Positions 43,999 through 53,127 of a DNA stretch of 64,000 nt are shown piece by piece (the stretch's first letter is position 1; every line of letters starts with the position of its first letter). The stretch lies in contig CAYXUZ010000008.1 of NCBI GenBank assembly GCA_964467705.1, forward strand, positions 18,446-82,445, read 5' to 3'. The position numbers were made by a program, and so were the translations under genes. The notes beneath the pieces are model-generated. The model did no database searches, was not told the DNA's origin, and saw only the letters and a list, made by a program, of their open reading frames with translations. The stretch comes from CAADGU01 sp964467705 (GTDB taxonomy: Bacteria > Chloroflexota > Anaerolineae > Promineifilales > Promineifilaceae).

Positions 43999-44307
43999 TG
44001 TTTACACTCCTTAACGCGCGATAATAAAAACCGCGCTATAGATTGGTGATTTGATGATGACGCAGCGCGCAACTTGAGGAAACGCGCCACAGGCTTAGGA
44101 CAGTCATCACAAATATGTCGCTGGCGGGTAAACAGTTATAACAGTCGTTTGCCCTACGCCTGACCGACGCACTTAGGCCATGAGGCGCTTAAACATACTT
44201 GGACTTAAAGTTTTTGAAATCTCCTCACAAACTGGTAGCATTATCCAATGTATAGACCCTAAAGTGAGGCAGAAACGGTTTGGGTCTATCTGGGAAGAGA
44301 AAACGGT
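43999..44307. other. Divergent spacer, no gene seen
   Basis: The 309 bases separate the surface-protein gene (minus) and the PHP gene (plus). A GCGCGATAATAAAAACCGCGC inverted pair at about 44014-44036 may be an operator or terminator. No repeat of the word type and no octamer is seen. A plus-strand short ORF exists here but has no support. Confidence 0.45.
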
Positions 44308-45411
44308 ATGGAGCTGTTTGAGGTTACTGGTAATATGCACATGCACACGCCCTATTCCGATGGGGAGAAGTGGCATGCTGAAATTGCCGCAGACGCTATT
44401 GCTGCCGGATTGGACTTTATCATTGTCACCGACCATAACGTGTGGGTGGATGGGGTTGAAGGGTATTATGAGAATGAAAACGGCCGTGTCCTCCTCCTTA
44501 TAGGTGAAGAAGTTCACCATGTCCGGCGGGAGCCGCAGGCCAGCCACCTGCTCATTTATGGCGCGGAACGGGAGCTTTCTCTTTGCGCACCGAATCCCCA
44601 AGAACTACTGAACGCCAGCCGCGCTTGCGGTGCGCACACGTTTTTGGCGCACCCCCATGAAAAAGATTGCCGTCTCTTCCCCTACCCCAATTTGGGCTGG
44701 CATGATTGGGATATTGAGGGGTACACCGGTTTGGAATTGTGGAACTACATGTCCAGTTTTGTCTGCCGTTTATCAGAAGAACTAAACAAGCTGCCGATAC
44801 AAAACGGCGCCCTGGATAAGTTCACGGCCGTGCGTGTTGCCCTGAACCCCGAAAAATATATTGCCTTCCCCGAACCGGAAACGCTGGCCTTATGGGATGA
44901 ATTGCTGGCCCAGGGTAAAGAAGTGCCTGTCGTCGGCAATAGCGATGCACATGGCACACCTTTCAACCTTGGCCCCTTGCACCGACTTATCTATCCCTAC
45001 GAGTATCTTTTTCGCGCCATTAACACACACTTGCTATTGCCAGAACCTCTCAGCGGAGACGTAGGGCGTGACAAACAGTTGATTTTGCGCGCCATTGGCA
45101 AAGGACATAGTTGGGTGGCCTATGATCTACCCCACCCCACCAAAGGGTTCCGGTTTACGGGACACGGCCGTACCAAAGGACACATGGGCCAGCGCATTCA
45201 GATGGATGCCGGGGCCACACTACAAGTTATTACCCCTGCGCGGGCTAACATTCGCCTCATCCGGCACGGGGAGCTAGTAGCCGCTATTGAAAATGAGACC
45301 AACCTGACCTATATCCCCACCGAACCGGGGGCCTATCGTGTGGAATGCATCATCCCCTTTCAGGGCAAAGAACGCGGCTGGATTTACAGCAACCCCATTT
45401 ACCTCTGGTAA
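44308..45411 (+). CDS. PHP-domain (CehA/McbA-like) metallohydrolase
   Basis: The 367-aa product begins with NMHMHTPYSDGEKWHAEIAA, the HxH and SDG metal-binding start of the PHP fold, followed by FIIVTDHNVWVDG (second metal site), GEEVHH, and THAHPHEKD-like and VVGNSDAHGT segments. This is the CehA/McbA type, distinct from the YciV-type protein at 10190. The C-terminal about 90 residues form a beta-rich domain (TLQVITPARANIRLIRHGEL). It is followed by an SDR gene three bases later, so the two are co-transcribed. The substrate is not deducible. Confidence 0.82.
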   Translation: MELFEVTGNMHMHTPYSDGEKWHAEIAADAIAAGLDFIIVTDHNVWVDGVEGYYENENGRVLLLIGEEVHHVRREPQASHLLIYGAERELSLCAPNPQELLNASRACGAHTFLAHPHEKDCRLFPYPNLGWHDWDIEGYTGLELWNYMSSFVCRLSEELNKLPIQNGALDKFTAVRVALNPEKYIAFPEPETLALWDELLAQGKEVPVVGNSDAHGTPFNLGPLHRLIYPYEYLFRAINTHLLLPEPLSGDVGRDKQLILRAIGKGHSWVAYDLPHPTKGFRFTGHGRTKGHMGQRIQMDAGATLQVITPARANIRLIRHGELVAAIENETNLTYIPTEPGAYRVECIIPFQGKERGWIYSNPIYLW

Positions 45412-45414
45412 AGT

Positions 45415-46209
45415 ATGAACCCCGAACTTACCAACAAAGTGGTCATGATTACAGGCGCATCAGCCGGTATTGGGCGGGCAACGGCCGTTGCCCTGGCACA
45501 GACAGGCGCACATGTTGTTCTCATTGCCCGACGGCAGGAGCGGCTAAACGCATTGGTAGATGAACTGGCCGTCTATCCAGGTCATCGTCTGGCCCTAACC
45601 GGAGATGTAAGTGATGAGCAGTTTGCCAGGGCAGCCATTGCGGAAACAATTACTGCCTTTGGTCACCTGGATGTGTTAATCAACAACGCCGGGTTGGGCC
45701 ACCGCAGCTACCTGACCAAAATGCCTACACCTGATATGCACCGCCTGTTTGATACCAACGTCATGGGTTTGCTCTATTTCACCCAGGCAGCAATACCGCA
45801 CATGAAACAACAGGGAGGTGGGCATATCATCAACATTTCCTCGATTATCAGCCAACGGCCGTTGCCGACGATGGGTTTGTATTGTGCCAGCAAAACGGCC
45901 GTGAACTTTATCAGTCGGGCGCTGCGGATGGAGTTACGGCCGTATCACATTCGCGTCACCATTGTCTACCCTGGACGCACTATCACCGAGTTTGGCAGCG
46001 CCTTATTAGGTGACACAGGCGCAAACCCCAGCCGCCTGGCGCGGGTTCCGGCCGAGCGTGTGGCCCACGCCATTGTAAAGGCCATCACCACTGGCAAAAC
46101 AGAAATCTACATCACCTACACAGACTGGCTCTTCACCCACTTCAACCGCCTATTCCCCGGCATTTCAGACTGGCTAACCTGGAAAATATCATCCCGTCTA
46201 CTCACATAA
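45415..46209 (+). CDS. Short-chain dehydrogenase/reductase
   Basis: The 264-aa product has a Rossmann start VVMITGASAGIGRATAVALA (TGxxxGIG at 13-20), DVLINNAGLGH, INISSII and the catalytic YCASK (about 155-159). It is a classical NAD(P)-dependent SDR of normal length. The substrate is unknown. It follows the CehA-type gene with a three-base gap and the pair may act in one pathway. Several octamers lie in its coding region. Confidence 0.9.
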   Translation: MNPELTNKVVMITGASAGIGRATAVALAQTGAHVVLIARRQERLNALVDELAVYPGHRLALTGDVSDEQFARAAIAETITAFGHLDVLINNAGLGHRSYLTKMPTPDMHRLFDTNVMGLLYFTQAAIPHMKQQGGGHIINISSIISQRPLPTMGLYCASKTAVNFISRALRMELRPYHIRVTIVYPGRTITEFGSALLGDTGANPSRLARVPAERVAHAIVKAITTGKTEIYITYTDWLFTHFNRLFPGISDWLTWKISSRLLT

Positions 46210-46245
46210 TCATTTCCCAACACACACCTACAGGTCATCCCCCCA

Positions 46246-47307
46246 TCAGGCTGGATCGGCCGTCAATGATTCTTCTATAGGCGTCATCGCCTGGCTAACT
46301 GGCTCTTTGCCCGGTGGTTTGGTGATGGTATGTCGCCGCCGTTCTCTGGTAAACAGGCTTTGTACGCCGATGAAAATGAGCGTCAGCGCGCCCACGGCAA
46401 TGCGCGTCCACCAGGAACTCAGGTTGCCGTTGAACTGGATGAGCATCTGAATCAGCCCGGTGACCAACACGCCAAATAACGTGCCAAAGACGTAACCCTG
46501 CCCACCCGTCAGCAGCGTCCCCCCGATGACCACCGAGGCGATGGCGTCCAATTCCACGTTGGTGGCATACAGCCCATGCCCGGAGAGCAGCGAGATGCTG
46601 AAGACGATGCCCGCCAGCGCCGAGCAAAAGCCGTTCAGGGCGTAGACGGAAATTTTAATACGGCCGACTGGCAAACCCATCAACAACGCCGACTGTTCAC
46701 TGCCACCGATGGCATAAATGGAACGGCCGTAGCGCGTAAAATACGCCACATACATCCCCACTATCAGTACCACCAACGCAATCAGCGCCCCCAGGCTGAT
46801 GAATGCCTTTTCTACCCCCGGAATGGGCAGCCGATAGAGGGCCATCGCCCGGTACAACTCATGCCGGATGGGAATGGCGTCCAGACTGATGAAAAAACAC
46901 ATACCCCTGGCAAAAAACATGCCCGCCAGCGTCACAATAAACGGCTGCACCTTGAACACATGAATAATTGTGCCCATCGTCGCGCCGAGTAAAGTACCCA
47001 TCAGCAGCATGAGCGGGATGACAACAAACGGGCTTAGCCCTACCTTTTCCAATAATGCGGCCGAAGCCACCGAAGTCAAGGCAATCACCGCCCCTACCGA
47101 CAGGTCAATCCCTTTGGACAAGATCACAAAGGTCATGCCAATGGAGGTGATGAGCAGGAAGGCGTTATTGACAAATAGATTCAAGAATGTTTGCGGCTGG
47201 CGCATCCCCTTGTATTGCAAATAGCCATACAAATACAGCATCACAAACACCCCAATCGTCGCCAGCAAAGGCATCAATTTTCGGTCAATCTTGAGTCGCT
47301 CCATCAT
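46246..47307 (-). CDS. Sugar ABC transporter permease (YjfF-like)
   Basis: The 353-aa polytopic protein is a BPD_transp_2 family permease of the ribose/galactofuranose type: ITSIGMTFVILSKGIDLSVGAVIAL is the hallmark of this branch, followed by GVEKAFISLGALIALVVLIV and a VVIGGTLLTGGQGYVFGTLF end. It is the last gene of a four-gene minus-strand set (binding protein 50052, ATPase 48368, permease 47304, permease 46246). Its start overlaps the previous stop by four bases. A charged C-terminal tail is longer than usual. Confidence 0.92.
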   Translation of the reverse strand: MMERLKIDRKLMPLLATIGVFVMLYLYGYLQYKGMRQPQTFLNLFVNNAFLLITSIGMTFVILSKGIDLSVGAVIALTSVASAALLEKVGLSPFVVIPLMLLMGTLLGATMGTIIHVFKVQPFIVTLAGMFFARGMCFFISLDAIPIRHELYRAMALYRLPIPGVEKAFISLGALIALVVLIVGMYVAYFTRYGRSIYAIGGSEQSALLMGLPVGRIKISVYALNGFCSALAGIVFSISLLSGHGLYATNVELDAIASVVIGGTLLTGGQGYVFGTLFGVLVTGLIQMLIQFNGNLSSWWTRIAVGALTLIFIGVQSLFTRERRRHTITKPPGKEPVSQAMTPIEESLTADPA

Positions 47308-48371
47308 GGCTGGACTCCTTTGCGCTCAAACACGCGGCTCAACACCAGCTTCGTCTGGTCAGAGTAGAGCAGGATGACGATGAGAACGACCAGGGCTTTG
47401 ATGGCCGAGGCGGCCATAGCCGGAACGCCCAGGGCGTACATGGTGGTAGTGGTGCTTTGAATCACCAGCGCGCCAATCACACTGGCTAACAGCGAAAAAC
47501 GGCCGCCCGTCATCAATGTGCCGCCGATGACGACAGCCAGAATCGCGTCCAGTTCCAGGTTCAGCCCGGCGTTGTTGGCGTCCGCGCTTTTGACGTTGGA
47601 ACTGTAAATCAGCCCAGCCACACCGGCGCAAAAGCCGCAAATGGTGTACACGATTAGCTTGATGTTTTTCTCGCTGATGCCGCTGAGATAGCTGGAACGG
47701 CCGTTAATCCCCACCGACTCCACAAACAGCCCAAACGCCGTCCGCCGCGCCAGCAACCAGGTGAGCAAAAAGACCAGCGCCGCAATAAACAGCGGAAACG
47801 GCAGCCCCAGCAGATACCCATTGCCAATGTAAAAGTAGCGGCTGTAATAAACGGTGATGATCTGGCCATTGGTGATGAGTTGGGCGATGCCCCGGCCGGC
47901 CACCATCAACACCAGCGTAGCGACCATCGGCTGAATTTTGCCTCTGGAAATGAGCAGGCCATTCCAAAAACCGCAGGCAGTGGACACTGCCAACGCCGCC
48001 AGAATGCACAACCACAACGGTGTATACGTCACATCCTTGATCAATTCTTCCGAGCTAATGAGCTGCCGCGCCAGGGCGGGATTGATGAGTACAGTAGCCG
48101 TCGCGGCGGAGATGGCGACCACCGCCCCCACCGACAAATCCACGCCACCGGTAGCAATGACCATCGTCATGCCAATTGCCAGCAGCATCAAAATGGAGCC
48201 ACGATTGAGAATATCAATGAGAAAGCCGGAGAGACGGCCGTCTTTAATTTCAATGTCATAAAAACCCGGCGTGAACAGCAAATTAAATAGCATGATCAAG
48301 GCCAGGGCTAACAGGGGCCAAAATAATTGACTGTCACGCAGCCGCTGCCAGGAAAACCGTGATTGCTTCAT
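47304..48371 (-). CDS. Sugar ABC transporter permease (YtfT-like)
   Basis: The 355-aa permease is paralogous to the next gene and corresponds to the YtfT position of the E. coli ytfQRT-yjfF operon. LLAIGMTMVIATGGVDLSVGAVVAI is the family signature and GTLMTGGRFSLLASVIGALVIQ the C-terminal signature. About nine hydrophobic segments are visible. The ATG at 48371 overlaps the ATPase stop by four bases (ATGA), so translation is coupled. Confidence 0.92.
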   Translation of the reverse strand: MKQSRFSWQRLRDSQLFWPLLALALIMLFNLLFTPGFYDIEIKDGRLSGFLIDILNRGSILMLLAIGMTMVIATGGVDLSVGAVVAISAATATVLINPALARQLISSEELIKDVTYTPLWLCILAALAVSTACGFWNGLLISRGKIQPMVATLVLMVAGRGIAQLITNGQIITVYYSRYFYIGNGYLLGLPFPLFIAALVFLLTWLLARRTAFGLFVESVGINGRSSYLSGISEKNIKLIVYTICGFCAGVAGLIYSSNVKSADANNAGLNLELDAILAVVIGGTLMTGGRFSLLASVIGALVIQSTTTTMYALGVPAMAASAIKALVVLIVILLYSDQTKLVLSRVFERKGVQP

Positions 48372-49930
48372 GTTGCGCCACTCCCTGAGTCAACCCTTAA
48401 GTCACTCCCGGAACCACTTCCGGCCATCACGCGCATAATGGTGTGTTCGTCCACCTCGCCAGAAAACTCGGTCACTTTTTGCTGGTCACGCAAGACGGCA
48501 ATGCGGTGGCTGGTACGCAGCACCTCTTCCAATTCGGAGGAAATAAAGATACAAGCCTTGCCTTCCTCAGCCAGTTCCAACACCAGTTTTTGGATTTCCG
48601 CCTTCGCGCCAATGTCAATGCCGCGTGTTGGTTCATCCAGAATGAGAACCTGCGGATTGGTCGCCAGCCAACGTGCCAGAATCACCTTTTGCTGGTTGCC
48701 ACCGCTGAGATTTTTAACCGCCTGCTCGGCCGACGGCGTGCTGATGTTGAGCATTTTGATGAATTTGTCCGCTAACTGCTGCTGCTGCTGCCGGCTGAGC
48801 CGCTTGAACCAGCCGCGATTGGATTGCAAAGCCAGGGCAATGTTTTCGCGGACGGTCAATTCGTCCACGATACCGTCGGCTTTGCGGTCCTCAGGACAGA
48901 AAGCGATACCTCTGGCAATGGATTCGGCCGGGGAAGTTTTGTGTACATCCTGACCTGCGAACGTGAGCGAACCGCTGTCCGGTTTGTCTACGCCAAAGAG
49001 CAGGTGCGCCGTTTCGGTGCGGCCAGACCCCAACAGCCCGGCAAATCCCAAGACCTCACCGGCATGTAACTCTAAATCAAAGGGGTGGACTGAACCGCGA
49101 CGGCCGTACCCCTTGGCCTGTAATATCGGGGCTTCTTTCTGCCGCTGGCCGCTCATCAACTTAATCTGGGCCATATCGTTAAAGTCGCCAATCGTGCGGC
49201 CGAGCATCAGGGCAATGAGTTCCAGGCGGGGCAGCACTGCCGTTTCATATGTACCCACCAACTGACCATTACGCAAAATCGTCACCCAGTCGGTCACTTC
49301 ATAAATCTGGTTGATGAAGTGGGTGATGAAGATAATGCCCAGCCCCTCTTCTCTCAATTTGCGCAAGACGGCAAACAGGTTTTCTGTCTCATGTGTGTCC
49401 AGGCTGGAGGTCGGTTCGTCCAAAATGAGGATTTTGGCGGAGGAAATTTCCAGGGCGCGGGCAATCGCCACCATCTGCTTGACGGCGATGGAGTAATCAC
49501 CCAAATCGCGGTTAACGTCAATATCCACGTCCAACCGGGCCAGGATTTCTCGCGCCCGCTTTTGCATCCCGCGCCGGTCAATACGGCCGAACTTGCGTGG
49601 CTCACGGCCGATTATGATATTCTCGGCCACCGGTAGATTGTCGCACAGGTTGATCTCCTGGTAAACGGTGCTGATGCCCAGCGATTGGGCGTGTTGCGGC
49701 GACTTGACTTGAACAGGTTGTCCGAGGAAGGTGACACGGCCGTGGTCCGGCCGTTCCACCCCCGTAATAATCTTGATCAAGGTGGATTTCCCGGCCCCAT
49801 TTTCGCCCACCAACGCATGAATTTCGCCCCCGTTCAGGGTGAAATCCACTTTTTCCAATGCCTGCACACCAGGAAAAGCCTTAGAAATGCCTTGCATTGT
49901 CAGGAGAGAACTGTTGGGTTCTGCGGACAT
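48368..49930 (-). CDS. Sugar ABC transporter ATPase (YtfR-like, two ABC modules)
   Basis: The 520-aa protein has two ABC modules. The first carries GENGAGKSTLI (Walker A), a signature region written SIAVKQMVAIARAL, and LILDEPTSSLD (Walker B). The second carries GLLGSGRTE (degenerate Walker A), LSGGNQQKVILARWL and LILDEPTRGID. The second module is therefore catalytically reduced, as in RbsA/YtfR. I choose ATG 49930, with AGGTGA upstream; the GTG at 49939 is in frame but less likely. The 5' spacer holds a hairpin at 49948-50035. Confidence 0.93.
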   Translation of the reverse strand: MSAEPNSSLLTMQGISKAFPGVQALEKVDFTLNGGEIHALVGENGAGKSTLIKIITGVERPDHGRVTFLGQPVQVKSPQHAQSLGISTVYQEINLCDNLPVAENIIIGREPRKFGRIDRRGMQKRAREILARLDVDIDVNRDLGDYSIAVKQMVAIARALEISSAKILILDEPTSSLDTHETENLFAVLRKLREEGLGIIFITHFINQIYEVTDWVTILRNGQLVGTYETAVLPRLELIALMLGRTIGDFNDMAQIKLMSGQRQKEAPILQAKGYGRRGSVHPFDLELHAGEVLGFAGLLGSGRTETAHLLFGVDKPDSGSLTFAGQDVHKTSPAESIARGIAFCPEDRKADGIVDELTVRENIALALQSNRGWFKRLSRQQQQQLADKFIKMLNISTPSAEQAVKNLSGGNQQKVILARWLATNPQVLILDEPTRGIDIGAKAEIQKLVLELAEEGKACIFISSELEEVLRTSHRIAVLRDQQKVTEFSGEVDEHTIMRVMAGSGSGSDLRVDSGSGAT

Positions 49931-49947
49931 GGAATTCACCTAAAACT

Positions 49948-50035
49948 GTCATTCCGACGAGTCTTCGAGGAGGAATCCTTACTGGTCAAATACCAGGAAA
50001 GATTCCCCGCTCCGAAGACTCCGCTCGGAATGACA
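49948..50035. repeat. TGTCATTCCGA hairpin repeat between ABC genes
   Basis: TGTCATTCCGA at 49948 pairs with TCGGAATGACA at 50025-50035, with CGAGTCTTCG/CGAAGACTCC inside. A relative sits at 55766-55850. Both lie between a sugar-binding protein gene and its ATPase gene. This pattern resembles widely distributed REP-like hairpins. Confidence 0.8.
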
Positions 50036-50051
50036 ATTGGAAACTAAAAAC

Positions 50052-51071
50052 CTAATACTTCCGTTCTGGCAGCAGTTCGGCTGCGTTTTCAGGATAGTAT
50101 ACACTCTCTTCAGAGGGCACCCAATCGGGCAGTTCTTCACCGTTCACGGCGCGCAGCGCCAGGTCATAGAACTGCGGGCCGAGCAGCGGATTACATTCCA
50201 CCGTCACATTCAGTTTGCCATCAATCATCGCTTCAAACGCGCCGCGTACCGCGTCAATGGAGACGATCTTGATGTCTACGCCGGGTTGCAGGCCGTACTC
50301 TTCAATCGCCTGAATCGCCCCAATCGCCATGTCGTCGTTGTGGGCATACAGGCCAACAATTTCGTCACCGTAATTCTTCAAGAACGCTTCCATCACCTCT
50401 TTGCCTTTGGCGCGGGTGAAGTCACCGGATTGCGAATCAATGATTTCGATGTTGTCGTTGAGTGTTTCGCGGAAACCAGAATAGCGATCATTGGCGGGAG
50501 CGGAACCGACAGTACCCACCAGTTCCACAATTTTACCACCTTCTGGCAGCAAATTGTTCATTTCATTGCCCGCTTTGCGCCCTTCTTCCACAAAGTCAGA
50601 CCCTAAATAGGTGGCATACAGTTCGCGGGGCACATCGGCGCGGCGGTCTACCATGATGACAGGGATACCGGCATCTTTGGCTTCCTGCAAAACCGTTTCC
50701 CAACCAGTTTCCACAACAGGCGAGAAGCCAATCACATCCACGCCTTCGGCGATGTAGGAGCGAATGGCGGCAATCTGGTTTTCCTGTTTTTGCTGGGCGT
50801 CAGAGAAGCGCAGGTCTACGCCTAACTGTTCGGCCGTTTCCTGGATGGAAGCGGTGTTGGCGGTACGCCATTCACTTTCCGCACCAATTTGGGCATAGCC
50901 GACGACCAAATCTTCCATCGCCTTGGGGCCGGCCGCTTCGGTGTCGCTGCTCGTATCGGCCGTGTCCGCCGTATCGGCCGCTTCTTCCCCACCCGTTGAG
51001 GAACAGGCCACTATCCAAAGCGACAATAACAACAAAACAATGAGTAAACTGAGCTTTTTCATCTTATTCAT
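50052..51071 (-). CDS. YtfQ-like sugar-binding lipoprotein
   Basis: The 339-aa lipoprotein (signal with VACSS lipobox) follows YtfQ, which binds galactofuranose in E. coli, block by block. It has VVGYAQIGAESEWRTANTAS (YtfQ VGFSQVGSESGWR), SDAQQKQENQIAAIRSYIAE, QSGDFTRAKGKEVM, YAHNDDMAIGAIQAIEEYGL and an ELVGTVGSAPANDR segment. The sugar could differ. The start may be the ATG at 51071 or three codons in (51062), both behind AAGGAG. It heads the transporter operon. A near paralog lies at 59633. Confidence 0.93.
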   Translation of the reverse strand: MNKMKKLSLLIVLLLLSLWIVACSSTGGEEAADTADTADTSSDTEAAGPKAMEDLVVGYAQIGAESEWRTANTASIQETAEQLGVDLRFSDAQQKQENQIAAIRSYIAEGVDVIGFSPVVETGWETVLQEAKDAGIPVIMVDRRADVPRELYATYLGSDFVEEGRKAGNEMNNLLPEGGKIVELVGTVGSAPANDRYSGFRETLNDNIEIIDSQSGDFTRAKGKEVMEAFLKNYGDEIVGLYAHNDDMAIGAIQAIEEYGLQPGVDIKIVSIDAVRGAFEAMIDGKLNVTVECNPLLGPQFYDLALRAVNGEELPDWVPSEESVYYPENAAELLPERKY

Positions 51072-51399
51072 TCTCCTTTCCTTTGCAGGTCTGAATAAAA
51101 TGGGTCTTAAAGAATTCGGGGTGGCAAAACGTAAAATGAAAAACGTAACGAGAGAAGATCACGCCAGACGTTTTACGTTTTACCAACAAAACCCACAAAA
51201 TCCCGAAAAACCCATGAAACGGTTAATGAACAGGATCATAGAGCTTTGCTCTGGCCCAACTCAATCCATTTTTTCAGGAGGTTCTTGCAGAAAAATCGTG
51301 ACTTTTCCGGTACAAAAAAAGCGATCATCCGGCAGGTTTAATTTTTTTAGATGGAAGTTGAATAATTTGCCAGGAGTAAAAAGGCTTTAGCCTTTTTTA
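51072..51399. other. Promoter region of the YtfQ-like operon and 3' spacer of the kinase gene
   Basis: This 328-base stretch has no gene. It contains an inverted word pair at 51131-51146 and 51168-51183 (GTAAAATG/ACGTTTTAC words, 14 of 16 matched) and a T-rich region at 51340-51370. The promoter for the minus-strand binding protein gene must lie here but I cannot fix -10 and -35 boxes. The terminator at 51378-51398 closes it. Confidence 0.45.
51378..51398 (-). terminator. Intrinsic terminator of the rhamnulokinase-type gene
   Basis: AAAAAGG pairs with CCTTTTT around CTTTAG, with T-tracts on both sides. It sits immediately after the stop at 51400 of the minus-strand kinase gene and could act in both directions. 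Confidence 0.75.
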
Positions 51400-52848
51400 T
51401 TAAAAGGAAGCGTGCGTTAGCAATTTTCGATAGCGATGATAGGCTTCTGTCCACACGGCCGTGTCCTGTGGTTCATACCGTTGTAAATCAGGCAATTCGA
51501 CTAAAAGCTGGCGCGCTTCGGCCAGGTCGCGCAATTCGCCCAGGGCAATCAATTGCACAATCGCATTGCCGATGACGCTCGCTTCTACAGGCCCGGCGAT
51601 AACCGGCAGCCCTGTGGCATTGGCCGTCATCTGATTCAACAGAGTGTTTTTGCTTCCGCCGCCGACAATATGAATGACCTGGGGGCGGTGGTCGGAAACG
51701 GCCGTCAATTTTTCCAGGGTGTCACGGTAAGCCAGCGCCAGGCTTTCAAAAATACAGCGAATGGTGGCCCCGGCCGTTTGGGGCACAGGCTGGTTAGTTT
51801 GCTGGCAAAAGTGGCGAATGTGTGCCGGGTGATCACCAGGGGGCAAAAAAATGGGCGCGTCCGGGTTGATGAGAGAGAGCAAGGGGGGCACGGCCGTTGC
51901 CAGCATTTCCAGGTCATCATAGTTGAATAACTCGCCTGTTTTAGCCCAACTGTCGCGGCACTGCTGCACCAGCCATAGCCCCATCACATTTTTAAGCAAG
52001 CGAATGCTCCCATACACGCCGCCCTCGTTGGTGACGTTGGCGTGTAAGGCGGCTTGGGTAATGATTGGCAGGTTTACTTCTAACCCAACCAGACTCCACG
52101 TGCCGCTGCTGATGTAGGCGATATGAGGGCTGGCGGCTGGTACAGCCGCCACCGCACTGCCCGTGTCATGGCTGGCGGGGGTGATGACCGGGATGCCCTG
52201 ATATTGCCCCAACCGTGTTCCGGGGGGCACCACAGCCGGGAAAATATGGGGGGGAATACCGGCGGCGGCCATGATGTCGGTGGCCCATGCCTGGGTGTGG
52301 GGATTCAGTAGTTGCGTGGTGGAGGCGATGGTGAATTCGCACACGGCCGTGCCCGAAAGCCAGTAATGGAACAAATCAGGTACCGTCAAAAATGTGTGCG
52401 CGATTTCCAGTTGGGGAGATTGGCTCCTGACCAGGCTCATAAGCTGGTAAAGGGTATTGAGGCGGGCAAATTGAATCCCGGTTTGGGAATAAATCAGTTC
52501 CCGGCCAATGTGTGCAAAGGCCCATTCCATCATGCCCTGGGTACGGCCGTCGCGGTATTGCACCACATGGCCGATGAGATGACCTTGCCGGTCGAGCAGG
52601 CCAAAATCTACGCCCCAGCCATCCACTCCCACGCTAGCCGGATGCAGCGGTTTTGCTTTTTCAATGCCTGACTGCATTTCCCGCCACAAATCCAGCACAT
52701 CCCAATAGAGCGTGCCCTGTAGGGAGACTGTTTTGTTGAGGAAGCGGTAGAGGGGGGTGAGGTGAAGGGTACGGCCGTCAAAATGCACCGCCATCACCCG
52801 CCCCGATTCCGCCCCCAAATCCACCGCCAATACCGTTTTATTCGCCAT
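51400..52848 (-). CDS. Rhamnulokinase-type FGGY carbohydrate kinase
   Basis: FGGY kinases phosphorylate a sugar using ATP. The 482-aa product starts at ATG 52848 (MANKTVLAVDLGAESGRVMA, phosphate-binding loop). It contains SVGVDGWGVDFGLLD, PASHDTGSAVAAVPA, YISSGTWSLVGLE and an HIVGGGSKNTLLNQMTANATG block near the end, all matching RhaB. Fuculokinases are close relatives, so L-rhamnulose or L-fuculose are the candidates. It is divergent from the LacI regulator gene and lies in the middle of two sugar transporters. The upstream in-frame ATG (52887) is rejected because it runs through the hairpin at 52858-52890. Confidence 0.88.
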   Translation of the reverse strand: MANKTVLAVDLGAESGRVMAVHFDGRTLHLTPLYRFLNKTVSLQGTLYWDVLDLWREMQSGIEKAKPLHPASVGVDGWGVDFGLLDRQGHLIGHVVQYRDGRTQGMMEWAFAHIGRELIYSQTGIQFARLNTLYQLMSLVRSQSPQLEIAHTFLTVPDLFHYWLSGTAVCEFTIASTTQLLNPHTQAWATDIMAAAGIPPHIFPAVVPPGTRLGQYQGIPVITPASHDTGSAVAAVPAASPHIAYISSGTWSLVGLEVNLPIITQAALHANVTNEGGVYGSIRLLKNVMGLWLVQQCRDSWAKTGELFNYDDLEMLATAVPPLLSLINPDAPIFLPPGDHPAHIRHFCQQTNQPVPQTAGATIRCIFESLALAYRDTLEKLTAVSDHRPQVIHIVGGGSKNTLLNQMTANATGLPVIAGPVEASVIGNAIVQLIALGELRDLAEARQLLVELPDLQRYEPQDTAVWTEAYHRYRKLLTHASF

Positions 52849-52857
52849 TTGGTTTAG

Positions 52858-52890
52858 AGATTGGTTCAATCTTGGAGATTGAACCAATCT
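52858..52890. repeat. 14-bp hairpin abutting the kinase start
   Basis: AGATTGGTTCAATC (52858-52871) pairs perfectly with 52877-52890. It occupies the leader immediately before the kinase ATG at 52848, where a ribosome-binding site would sit. Confidence 0.75.
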
Positions 52891-52910
52891 GGCTCAACGT
52901 TTTTTTCGTT

Positions 52911-52939
52911 TTGACAAAACAAAAAAACATCCATATAAT
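52911..52939 (+). promoter_or_regulatory. Consensus sigma-70 promoter of the lacI-type gene
   Basis: TTGACA at 52911-52916 and TATAAT at 52934-52939 are separated by 17 bases, both perfect. Transcription would start near 52946, directly before the operator at 52951, and the leader to the regulator is about 180 bases. Confidence 0.85.
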
Positions 52940-52950
52940 GTTCAAAAATG

Positions 52951-52964
52951 TGGAAACGTTTCCA
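52951..52964. promoter_or_regulatory. LacI-family operator O1 (TGGAAACGTTTCCA)
   Basis: A perfect 14-base palindrome, closely matching the general LacI/GalR operator form with central CG. It lies just downstream of the perfect promoter, in a position to block initiation. A second weaker copy lies at 53068. Confidence 0.85.
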
Positions 52965-53067
52965 TATATTTCTCATATAATTCCACATTCAAACCCGATT
53001 TTCTGACGACATTTTGACCTTTTTTGTTAAAAAACAGCATAACCAGAGGCAATTCCCTGACCTGATG

Positions 53068-53081
53068 TGGTAACATTTCCA
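53068..53081. promoter_or_regulatory. Second LacI-family operator (TGGTAACATTTCCA)
   Basis: It differs from O1 at two of 14 positions and lies 117 bases further downstream, 46 bases before the regulator ATG. Two operators allow looping or cooperative binding. Confidence 0.7.
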
Positions 53082-53127
53082 CATGTGTTCCACCACTTTT
53101 GCAGATGCAAACCGTTGATGTAAGACT

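Noticed and set aside
44014..44036. GCGCGATAATAAAAACCGCGC pair as a definite operator
   Set aside because: Only five to six bases pair on each side; too weak to name as a site.
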